From assembly GCA_000720805.1 (NCBI GenBank), contig JODI01000012.1:62001-126000 (forward strand): a DNA stretch of 64,000 nucleotides, read 5' to 3'. Shown in pieces: positions 16,842 through 23,627 of this stretch. The translations under genes and the position numbers were made by a program. The DNA is from Streptomyces violaceoruber. Its GTDB lineage: Bacteria > Actinomycetota > Actinomycetes > Streptomycetales > Streptomycetaceae. The notes under the pieces were generated by a model. That model searched no databases and had not been told where the DNA came from. It was given only the letters and a program-made list of their open reading frames with translations. The stretch's first letter is position 1. Each line of letters opens with the position of its first letter.

Positions 16842-17996
16842 TCAGCCCGAAGCGAGCGCAGCGCTGTGCACCGCCTTCACCAACCGCTCGTTCTCCGGTG
16901 CCGCCCCGCCGGGGAAGGCCATCCGGCGGCGGGTGTAGCCGTAGGCCAGGCCGCTGCGGGGGTCGGCGAAGGCCTGGGAGCCGCCCGCGCCGCTGTGGCC
17001 GAAGGCGCCGGCGCCCAGGAACGGGTACCAGGTGTCCGCCGTCGCCTGGAAGCCGAGGCCGTACGACTTGTGGGCCCGGGCCACCAGGTCGTACCCGACC
17101 GAGTGGATCTGGCCGACCTCGGCGATGGTGTCCGGCTTCAGCAGGGGCCCCTGACCGTTCACGTCGCTGATCGCCGCCGCGTACATCCCGGCGAGCCCGC
17201 GTGCGGCGGCGACCCCGCCCGCCGACGCCGGTCCCTTGGCGCGTACGGCGCGGGAGTTGGCGTAACCCTCCATGCTCCCGGGTTCGGCCACATGGGTGTT
17301 GAAGGCGATGGACGCCAGCGTGTGCGGTCCCCTCGGCATCGCGTCGAGGACGACCTGCTGCGCCGCCGTCGGAGCCATCGGCTGCACGGAGCGGTAGCGG
17401 GGCTCCAGCGCCTCGGGCAGCCCGAGGAAGAAGTCCAGCCCGTGCGGGGCGCGGACCCGCTCCTCGTACACCTCCTGGAGCGTGCGGCCGGTGGCCCGCC
17501 GGACGACCTCGCCGGTGAGCGCGCCGATGACGAGGGCGTGGTAGCCGAAGGCCGTGCCCGGGCGCCAGAACGGCCGCTGGTCCGCGAGGCGTTCGGCCAT
17601 CGCCCGGTCGTCGGCCAGTTCCTGCTCCGAGAACCCGGCGTCGAGGCCGATCACGCCCGCCCGGTGCGCGAGCAGATCGCGCAGGGTCAGGGAGCCCTTG
17701 CCCTCCGCCGCGAACTCCGGCCAGTAGTAGGTGACCTTGCGCTCCAGTTCCAGCGTGCCGTCCTGGACCAGGAGCGCGGTCACCAGATGGGCCGCTCCCT
17801 TGGTCGACGAGTACACCCCGTAGAGGGAATCGCCGTCGACACCGTCACCGGCCCACAGGTCGACGACTTTGCGGCCGTGTACGTACGCGCACACCTGGCC
17901 CTCGTAATCCGGGAGCTCCCCCCCGACGAACGCCGCGAACTCCTCACGTACCGGCTCGAAGCCGTCCGCGACGGTGCCGTGGATCTCCTGCGTCAT
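16842..17996 (-). CDS. Beta-lactamase-fold serine hydrolase (EstB type)
   Basis: 384 aa member of the class C beta-lactamase/esterase family. The SxxK nucleophile motif is SSTK in VYSSTKGAAHL (near residue 60), and the tyrosine motif may be YHALVIG. The C-terminal third motif is HSGAGGS instead of KTG, as in EstB-type esterases. No signal peptide is visible, which argues for a cytoplasmic esterase rather than antibiotic resistance. GAGGAG lies 5 nt before the ATG, which overlaps the stop of the upstream gene (ATGA), so expression is coupled to the 155-aa protein at 17993-18460. Confidence 0.88.
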   Translation of the reverse strand: MTQEIHGTVADGFEPVREEFAAFVGGELPDYEGQVCAYVHGRKVVDLWAGDGVDGDSLYGVYSSTKGAAHLVTALLVQDGTLELERKVTYYWPEFAAEGKGSLTLRDLLAHRAGVIGLDAGFSEQELADDRAMAERLADQRPFWRPGTAFGYHALVIGALTGEVVRRATGRTLQEVYEERVRAPHGLDFFLGLPEALEPRYRSVQPMAPTAAQQVVLDAMPRGPHTLASIAFNTHVAEPGSMEGYANSRAVRAKGPASAGGVAAARGLAGMYAAAISDVNGQGPLLKPDTIAEVGQIHSVGYDLVARAHKSYGLGFQATADTWYPFLGAGAFGHSGAGGSQAFADPRSGLAYGYTRRRMAFPGGAAPENERLVKAVHSAALASG

Positions 17997-18460
17997 CCGT
18001 TCTCCTCACCTGAACCGCTGCTCGCGTGTCCCACAGTGAACAACGCGCGTACGACCTGTGCGGACTCCCCCTCGGGATGGTCCCGGAAGAGGGGCTCGGT
18101 GCCGAACAGGACGGCCGCGGGGCCGCTGACCACCGAGGCCTGTCCGGCCGCGTCCGCCGGACCGCCGGAGCCGCCCTCCAGTTCTCGCCGGTCCCCACGA
18201 ACGAGCGGATTCCCGGTCGCGTACGACCGCTCCACCCGGATGCCCGGTCCGCGGTCGGTGAACCACGCGGGCGCGTACCCGGGCGCCGGTGACGGCCGGT
18301 CCGGCACCCCGGCCGTCACCGGACCCGCGTTCACCATGCGGATCACTCCCTTGGCGTCCCCGTTGCCCTCGTTCGTCCCGGCGGGGGACACGCGGGCGGC
18401 GAGGGCGGTGGCGAGCGGAACGGGTCTCGGTCTCGCAGGAACGTTTCTCGTGGTGCGCAC
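17993..18460 (-). CDS. Hypothetical protein coupled to the serine hydrolase
   Basis: 155 aa, not recognised. GTG start at 18458-18460 with an excellent site GAGGAGG 5 nt upstream. Gly/Pro/Ala-rich, with the segments VIRMVNAGPVTAGVPD, WFTDRGPGIRVERSYATGNP and SAQVVRALFTVGHASSG. No membrane helix or clear motif. Its stop overlaps the ATG of the hydrolase, so both are probably made together. The composition is unusual for a globular enzyme, and the frame could be a decayed gene. Confidence 0.55.
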   Translation of the reverse strand: MRTTRNVPARPRPVPLATALAARVSPAGTNEGNGDAKGVIRMVNAGPVTAGVPDRPSPAPGYAPAWFTDRGPGIRVERSYATGNPLVRGDRRELEGGSGGPADAAGQASVVSGPAAVLFGTEPLFRDHPEGESAQVVRALFTVGHASSGSGEENG

Positions 18461-18623
18461 GCGTACCTCCTCAGGGGCTTCCGGAGATCGGTACGGCGAG
18501 GTGCACCCGTTCGACTCAACCGCCACGGAGAGTCGGTGTCGCGGATGCCCCGGACGGCGCATCCCGGGCGGCCCGGACCGGCGCGCTGAGGGCACCGGCG
18601 TGCGTGCGACGCGAGGAGGGTCC

Positions 18624-18953
18624 ATGGGAACGATCCCCTGGCTCCCCCGCAGGGACGCCATGCGGCGCATGGCACGCAACACCACTGACATCACCGGCCA
18701 ACTCCTCGACACGGTCGGGGAGATCACCAGGATCGCCCTCAACACCTTCGACCCGCGGAACGGTTCGGGCGGCGAGGTGCTGCGCGCGCTGTGCGAGACG
18801 ACCGCGGAGTCGGCCGCGGCGAGCGCGTCCCCGCAGGCCCAGGAGGCGTTCTGCCGGATCGTCGACACGCTGATGCGGCTCGGCGCGAGCGGCGCGCCGC
18901 CGGCGGTCCAGCCGGTGAGCCGGCCCAGGCCCCGCCGGCCGCCCCGTGGGTGA
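18624..18953 (+). CDS. Small helical hypothetical protein
   Basis: 109 aa. GAGGAGGG lies just before the ATG. The middle part (residues 14-85) is predicted helical (RMARNTTDITGQLLDTVGEI, VLRALCETTAESAAAS, EAFCRIVDTLMRLG) and the C-terminus is Pro/Arg-rich. No signal peptide or motif found. It is followed by a strong terminator and is divergent from the gene at 17993-18460. Confidence 0.6.
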   Translation: MGTIPWLPRRDAMRRMARNTTDITGQLLDTVGEITRIALNTFDPRNGSGGEVLRALCETTAESAAASASPQAQEAFCRIVDTLMRLGASGAPPAVQPVSRPRPRRPPRG

Positions 18954-18991
18954 GGTGGCACAGCGGCAAGGCTGGTTGTCGCTCGTCCGAA

Positions 18992-19030
18992 GGGGGGACC
19001 TCCGGACATCCGGAGGTGCCCCCTCTTTTT
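18992..19030 (+). terminator. Rho-independent terminator
   Basis: ACCTCCGGA (18998-19006), loop CA, TCCGGAGGT (19009-19017), extended by pairing of the flanking G and C runs, and followed by TCTTTTT. A textbook hairpin with T run after the 109-aa gene. Confidence 0.85.
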
Positions 19031-19103
19031 GTCGCGGCGCCCGGTCTTCATCGCTACGCCTGGTCCGGTGTTCGCCTCTCTGTAACCGATCCTGTTCACA
19101 CCG

Positions 19104-19132
19104 TTGACACCCCCCATGCCGGCCTCTACTCT
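19104..19132 (+). promoter_or_regulatory. Promoter of the second chvE-like gene
   Basis: -35 TTGACA (19104-19109), 17-bp spacer, -10 TACTCT (19127-19132). Its layout matches the promoter at 6973-7002 and is likewise followed by the 25-bp element. Confidence 0.7.
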
Positions 19133-19146
19133 CGCGCCGCCATGTA

Positions 19147-19171
19147 GAACGTGTGACGAAATATCGAACAT
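19147..19171 (+). promoter_or_regulatory. Putative operator shared with the 6934 site
   Basis: GAACGTGTGACGAAATATCG plus AACAT, 23/25 identical to the element in front of the sugar-acid operon, placed 14 nt after the -10 box. It leaves a leader of about 200 nt before the chvE-like start codon. Confidence 0.6.
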
Positions 19172-19362
19172 GTGAAGGTGACTGCCCTGTGCACGCCCGG
19201 AACGGCGGGAGCCCGAGGCCTGTACGGAGGGACCACCGACCCCCTGACGTTCTGCCCGTACAGGGCATTCGGGGATCCACTCGCACGGCACCCGTCCGGG
19301 TGCGGGCGCGTCTGATGCGCCGACATGCTCTCAACGACGAGAAGACCAAGGACCCATTCACG

Positions 19363-20457
19363 ATGCTCAACCGAAGAGCTGCCCTCGCCGCCCTCGCCGG
19401 AACCGCCTCCCTCGCCCTCACCGCGTCCGCCTGCGGCGAGGAGAGTGAGGGCAGCACCCGCAGCCGCTCCGAGGGCGGTACCGTCGGCATCGCCATGCCG
19501 ACCCGGTCCTCCGAGCGCTGGCTCACCGACGGCAAGAGCGTCGTCGAGAGTCTGAAGAGCAAGGGGTACAAGACGAAGCTGGTCTACGGAGACGACGACC
19601 CGAAAGCCCAGTTGTCACAGATCGATACCCTGGTCCGGCAGGGCGTCGACGCGCTGATCATCGCGGCCATCGACGCCAAGTCGCTGAACGGCGTGCTGCA
19701 GCGGGCCGCCGACGCGGACATCCTGGTGATCTCCTATGACCGGCTCATCCTCGGCACCGGGAACGTCGACTACTACGTTTCCTTCGACAACGAGATGGTC
19801 GGCCGGCAGGAGGCCGGACACATCATCGAGAAGCTCGGCCTGGGGAAGGGCAAGGGCCCGTTCAACATCGAGCTCTTCGCCGGTTCCCCCGACGACAACA
19901 ACACCAAGTACTTCTTCGGCGGCTCGATGGACCTCCTGCAACCGTATCTGGACAGCAAGCAGTTGGTCGTCCCGTCCGGTCAGACCCGGCTGGACCAGCT
20001 CACCACCCCGCGCTGGGACGGGCCCACCGCGCAGAAGCGCATGAGCGGCCTGCTCGCGCGGTGGTACGTCGGCAGGAAGGTCGACGCGGTCCTTTCGCCG
20101 TACGACGGCATCTCCCGGGGTGTCCTGTCCGCGCTGGAGTCGCAGGGCTACGGCTCCGCCGGCAAGCCCTTCCCGGTTGTCACCGGCCAGGACGCCGAGC
20201 TGCCCTCGGTGAAGTCGATCATCGCGGGCCGGCAGTCGCAGACCGTCTTCAAGGACGTCCGCGAGCTCGCCGACGCGGCCGCGTGGATGGTCGACGACAT
20301 CCTCAAGGACCGCGTGACGCGGATCAACGACCGATACAACTACAACAACGGCGTCAAGGCCGTGCCCGCCTACCTGCTCGAGCCGCAGAGCATCGACAAG
20401 ACCAACTACGACGTCCTGGTCAAGGACGGCTACTACACCGCCAAGGAGCTGAAGTAG
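19363..20457 (+). CDS. Orphan ChvE-type sugar-binding lipoprotein
   Basis: 364 aa, a close paralogue of the ChvE protein at 2352-3458: both share GIAMPT[KR][30 protein letters not shown] and VDYY segments. It has an N-terminal lipoprotein signal (MLNRRAALAALAG) with lipobox ASAC (Cys24), so it is membrane-anchored outside the cell. No ATPase or permease genes adjoin it, so it probably delivers sugar to the MmsAB importer 17 kb away or acts as a sensor. The shared promoter element supports joint control. AAGGA lies 12 nt before the ATG. Confidence 0.9.
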   Translation: MLNRRAALAALAGTASLALTASACGEESEGSTRSRSEGGTVGIAMPTRSSERWLTDGKSVVESLKSKGYKTKLVYGDDDPKAQLSQIDTLVRQGVDALIIAAIDAKSLNGVLQRAADADILVISYDRLILGTGNVDYYVSFDNEMVGRQEAGHIIEKLGLGKGKGPFNIELFAGSPDDNNTKYFFGGSMDLLQPYLDSKQLVVPSGQTRLDQLTTPRWDGPTAQKRMSGLLARWYVGRKVDAVLSPYDGISRGVLSALESQGYGSAGKPFPVVTGQDAELPSVKSIIAGRQSQTVFKDVRELADAAAWMVDDILKDRVTRINDRYNYNNGVKAVPAYLLEPQSIDKTNYDVLVKDGYYTAKELK

Positions 20458-20471
20458 CGACGGGAACCGGG

Positions 20472-20507
20472 GCCGAGTCCGCCCCCGGGCCCGGTGGCGG
20501 GGTCGGC
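20472..20507 (+). terminator. Imperfect GC-rich hairpin after the orphan binding protein
   Basis: GCCGAGTCCGCC (20472-20483) pairs with GGCGGGGTCGGC (20496-20507) at 10 of 12 positions, 15 nt after the stop codon. No T run. Confidence 0.5.
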
Positions 20508-20697
20508 TCAGCGCCCGGGCGTGAACGCCCGCACCCGTACGCCGGTGTCGCGGACGCACAGTTCCTTCTTCTTCCCCGCCGCCCGTGCGCGGGACGTGGC
20601 CGCGCCCGTGACGGTTGTCGGACGGGGCCCACGGGCTCCTGATCCGGGCGGCGCGATCGAGCTGTGACCGGTGCCGGTTGGTCCTGGAGGGAGTCGA

Positions 20698-20703
20698 TAG
20701 AGT
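20698..20703 (+). promoter_or_regulatory. -10 box for leaderless EI24 mRNA
   Basis: TAGAGT lies 6 nt before the ATG at 20710, leaving no room for a ribosome site; a leaderless transcript is expected. A matching -35 box is not clear. Confidence 0.45.
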
Positions 20704-20709
20704 CTTCCC

Positions 20710-21576
20710 ATGCGCGATCTCGGGGCGGGATTCAAGTACCTCCTGAAGGGCCAACGGTGGGTGGCCCGGCACGGGAAGCAGTACGGCTTCGGCCTGCTCC
20801 CGGGCCTGATCACCCTCGTCCTCTACGCGGCGGCACTGATCGCGCTGGCCCTGTGGGGCGAGGACTTCGTCGCCTGGGCCACCCCCTTCGCCGACGACTG
20901 GTCCAGCCCCTGGCTCGGACTCTTCCGCGGCTTCCTGACCGCGGTCCTGTTCGCGCTCGGACTGCTGCTGTCAGTGGTCACCTTCACCGCGGTCACACTC
21001 CTCATCGGCCAGCCCTTCTACGAGAACCTCTCCGAGAAGGTCGACCGGGACGTCTCCCCGGACGGCACCGCTCCCGAGTCGGGGCTGCCGCTCTGGCGCG
21101 AACTGTGGATCTCGGCCCGCGACAGCCTCCGGATCGTCGTGCGGGCCGCCGTGTGGGGCGTCCTCCTCTTCGCGCTCGGCTTCGTCCCGTTCATCGGGCA
21201 GACGGTCGTCCCGGTGATCGGCTTCTTCGTCACCGGGTTCTTCCTCACCGAGGAACTCACCGCGGTCGCCCTGCAGCGCCGCCGCGTCGAACTCCGCGAC
21301 CGCCTCGCCCTCCTGCGCGGCCGCAGGACGCTGGTCTGGGGCTTCGGCACCCCGCTGGCCGTGGCCTTCCTGGTGCCGTTCGTCGCCGTCTTCCTGATGC
21401 CGGGCGCGGTCGCGGGAGCCACGCTGATGGCCCGCGACCTGCTGGGCGAGGAGACGGCGGACGGCCGGCCGGACGGCGACGAGAACACCCCGCAGGCCGT
21501 CGCCCCGGTTGCTCCGGACGCCCCGGCTACTCGGATCCCGCCGCCACCGCCAGGATCGACCGCACCTGGGCGATGA
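20710..21576 (+). CDS. EI24 domain membrane protein (CysZ-like)
   Basis: 288 aa integral membrane protein. The N-terminus MRDLGAGFKYLLKGQRWV leads into several hydrophobic helices (about residues 23-48, 68-100, 150-185, 205-240). The conserved-looking loop LIGQPFYENLSEKVDRD follows helix three, typical of EI24/CysZ proteins. CysZ of E. coli is a sulfate permease, but actinobacterial members are uncharacterised. Its last 50 bp (21527-21576) overlap the end of the convergent peptidase-like gene, encoding its Pro-rich C-terminus. Confidence 0.85.
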   Translation: MRDLGAGFKYLLKGQRWVARHGKQYGFGLLPGLITLVLYAAALIALALWGEDFVAWATPFADDWSSPWLGLFRGFLTAVLFALGLLLSVVTFTAVTLLIGQPFYENLSEKVDRDVSPDGTAPESGLPLWRELWISARDSLRIVVRAAVWGVLLFALGFVPFIGQTVVPVIGFFVTGFFLTEELTAVALQRRRVELRDRLALLRGRRTLVWGFGTPLAVAFLVPFVAVFLMPGAVAGATLMARDLLGEETADGRPDGDENTPQAVAPVAPDAPATRIPPPPPGSTAPGR

Positions 21577-22771
21577 TGTCCAGCCGGTTGCGCACGAACT
21601 GCGGGTCGGTCACCGTCCCGGTGGCCGGGTCCGTGTTCCCGGTCCCGAACTGCAGTACCGGTGTGTGCACATGCCCGCCCGGCAGCACGTCGTGCAGCCC
21701 CAGCCGGTCCCGCAGCAGCGTGGCCCGGTAGGCGATCTCGTTGGACAGGTAGTCCCCGCCGCCGCCCGCCCGGGCGCTCGACCCGGGCGTCGGCCCGTCC
21801 GGCCGGACGACCGGCTCGGTTCCTCCCGCCGGGATCTCGGTCACCGCCGTGTTGTCGTACACGGGGAACCGTCCGGTGTCCGCGGCCACGATCTTGGCGT
21901 ACGGCAGGGTCGTCGTCGTCCACTGCGGCTGCGAGGCCGGGTCGGTGACGGGGACGGTCCCGTTCACGCCGACGTTGTCGTTGTCGCCGAATCCGCCCCG
22001 CCAGGCCCCGTTGGTCCGCTCCACGTCGAAGCGGCCCACGCGTCCCTGGCTCACGGTGGTGAAGAGGTCCACCTTCTTCAGATGCGGCCGCAGGGTCCGC
22101 TCCACCGTGCCCTCCGTGAAGTCCCGCCACCGCACCGGGAAGACGACGGTCTCGACCCGCGCCGGCCCGTCGGCCGTCTCGATCACCGTGCCGTCGAGCG
22201 CGAGCGCGGTGGCCCCGGACGGGTTGGAGATCCGGATGTCCCGGTCCAGCGTGAACGGATCGAACCCGGTGACGAGGATCCGCCTGACCTTTTTGCCCCG
22301 CGGAAGGCGGACGGTGGTCTGCCCGCGCGAGGTCCGCTCCAACTCGCCGAGCAGTGCGGTGCGTTGTGTGTCGGACAGGCCGAAGCCCGGTGCCCAGGTG
22401 CGCACCTGGCGGGTCATCCCCAGCCGCGCCCAGTACAACGGCCGGTCGTCGTCCCGGCTGAGGTCGCCTCCCGCGGGCCCCCGCCCCTGCGCCCGCTCCA
22501 CGGCCCGCCGCCACAACGCCGACCCGTCCCGTACGACGAGCCGGCGGGCCTCGGCGTACGAGCCCGCCGAGTCGAGTTCCCGCACGAACGCGGCGGTCAG
22601 GACGTCGAATCCGGACCGCCGGAGTATCTCCTGCGGCACCGCCCCGTCGAGCCGCCGCTCCTCGACGGTGGCCGAGGGCGCGGTCTCGGCGGTCGCGGTG
22701 GTGGTGGGGGCCGCCAGCCCCGCCAGCAGGGTGAGTCCGAGGACACCGATCCGAACACGTGAAGAAGCCAA
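21527..22771 (-). CDS. Secreted pyroglutamyl-peptidase-like protein, catalytic Cys missing
   Basis: 414 aa. A signal peptide (residues 1-28, ending TTTATA) and a unique region of about 130 residues precede a pyroglutamyl-peptidase I-like domain starting VTGFDPF (168-174) with NPSG at 183-186. The family's catalytic Cys normally sits before Asn in a CN motif; here the aligned position reads YLSNEIAYR with Ser343. Glu251 (DVERT) and His369 (GHVHTP) may remain. TTG start at 22769-22771: it is the only start after an in-frame stop, and AAAGG lies 11 nt upstream. It may be a serine variant or a non-catalytic binding protein. Confidence 0.85.
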   Translation of the reverse strand: MASSRVRIGVLGLTLLAGLAAPTTTATAETAPSATVEERRLDGAVPQEILRRSGFDVLTAAFVRELDSAGSYAEARRLVVRDGSALWRRAVERAQGRGPAGGDLSRDDDRPLYWARLGMTRQVRTWAPGFGLSDTQRTALLGELERTSRGQTTVRLPRGKKVRRILVTGFDPFTLDRDIRISNPSGATALALDGTVIETADGPARVETVVFPVRWRDFTEGTVERTLRPHLKKVDLFTTVSQGRVGRFDVERTNGAWRGGFGDNDNVGVNGTVPVTDPASQPQWTTTTLPYAKIVAADTGRFPVYDNTAVTEIPAGGTEPVVRPDGPTPGSSARAGGGGDYLSNEIAYRATLLRDRLGLHDVLPGGHVHTPVLQFGTGNTDPATGTVTDPQFVRNRLDIIAQVRSILAVAAGSE

Positions 22772-22922
22772 GGCAGTTCAAGCCTTTCTGTCGCCGTGGG
22801 GGAAGCGCTGCTGCTGCCGTCGGCGCAGTATCGCGTGACGGAAGTGGTCTACGCCATGGGGCGTGACGCCGACGACGGTCGGCCAATGAGGATCCACTCG
22901 GCGGGGTTCACGTGGCGGGGGT

Positions 22923-23504
22923 TCACCCGGTGGGGGACGACTCGCCCAGCAGCGCCAGGAAGTCCCGGAACGCGCCCGGCATGTCCACCGAGTCAGGGTC
23001 CAGCAGCCACTGGTACTGCAGCCCGTCCATCACCGCGACGAGGAGAGGGGCCGCGCGCTCGGGGGTGAGTCCGTTCGGCAGGCGCTCGCCGTACTCCGTG
23101 CGCAGGGCCGCCGTCATCGACGCCCGGACCCGGACGTAGCGCTCCGTGAAGTACTCCCGCGCCGGATGCCCGTCCGTCACGCTCTCGCCGAGCAGTGCCG
23201 AGAAGGTCTGCACGATCCCCGGGCGCGTCGCGTTGTACTCGACGAGCGACGCGAGCAGTTCCGGCCGCCAGGTCCCCGCCGCGACGGCGTCCCACTTGTC
23301 GCGCTCCTCCAGCACGGCGACCAGCAGCGCGTCCTTGGTCGGGAAGTGGTGCAGCAGACCCTGCTGGGTCAGCCCGACCCGCTCCGCCACCGCGGCCAGG
23401 CTCGCCGCCCGGTAACCCCGCTCGGCGATGACCTCCAGGGCCGCCCGGACGATCTCGGCCCGCCGCTCCTCGCCCCGGGCGCTGGTCCTCTGCCTGGCGT
23501 TCAT
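22923..23504 (-). CDS. TetR family regulator next to GH3
   Basis: 193 aa from the ATG at 23502-23504 (MNARQR); longer in-frame starts reach 23531. The HTH reads LAAVAERVGLTQQGLLHHFP (near residues 34-53), preceded by RRAEIVRAALEVIAERGY. The C-terminal ligand domain has MDGLQYQWLLDPDSVDM, as in TetR_C_6 members that act near glycosidases. Divergent from the GH3 beta-glucosidase 123 nt away. An inverted repeat ATGACGT-N6-ACGTCAT overlaps its start, consistent with autoregulation and control of the glucosidase. Confidence 0.9.
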   Translation of the reverse strand: MNARQRTSARGEERRAEIVRAALEVIAERGYRAASLAAVAERVGLTQQGLLHHFPTKDALLVAVLEERDKWDAVAAGTWRPELLASLVEYNATRPGIVQTFSALLGESVTDGHPAREYFTERYVRVRASMTAALRTEYGERLPNGLTPERAAPLLVAVMDGLQYQWLLDPDSVDMPGAFRDFLALLGESSPTG

Positions 23505-23522
23505 GACGTCACCGTACGTCAT
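23503..23522. promoter_or_regulatory. TetR-type inverted repeat
   Basis: ATGACGT-CACCGT-ACGTCAT, perfect 7-bp arms with a 6-bp spacer, overlapping the TetR start codon and about 105 nt from the GH3 start. Candidate operator for the adjacent TetR protein. Confidence 0.5.
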
Positions 23523-23627
23523 CTCGACCATCGTAAAATAACGGCAAGATAACGAAACCTACCGATCGCCAGGTGAACGAGGCACGATGGAGCCACCGCA
23601 CGGACGCGTCAATGAGGAGGCACCGCC

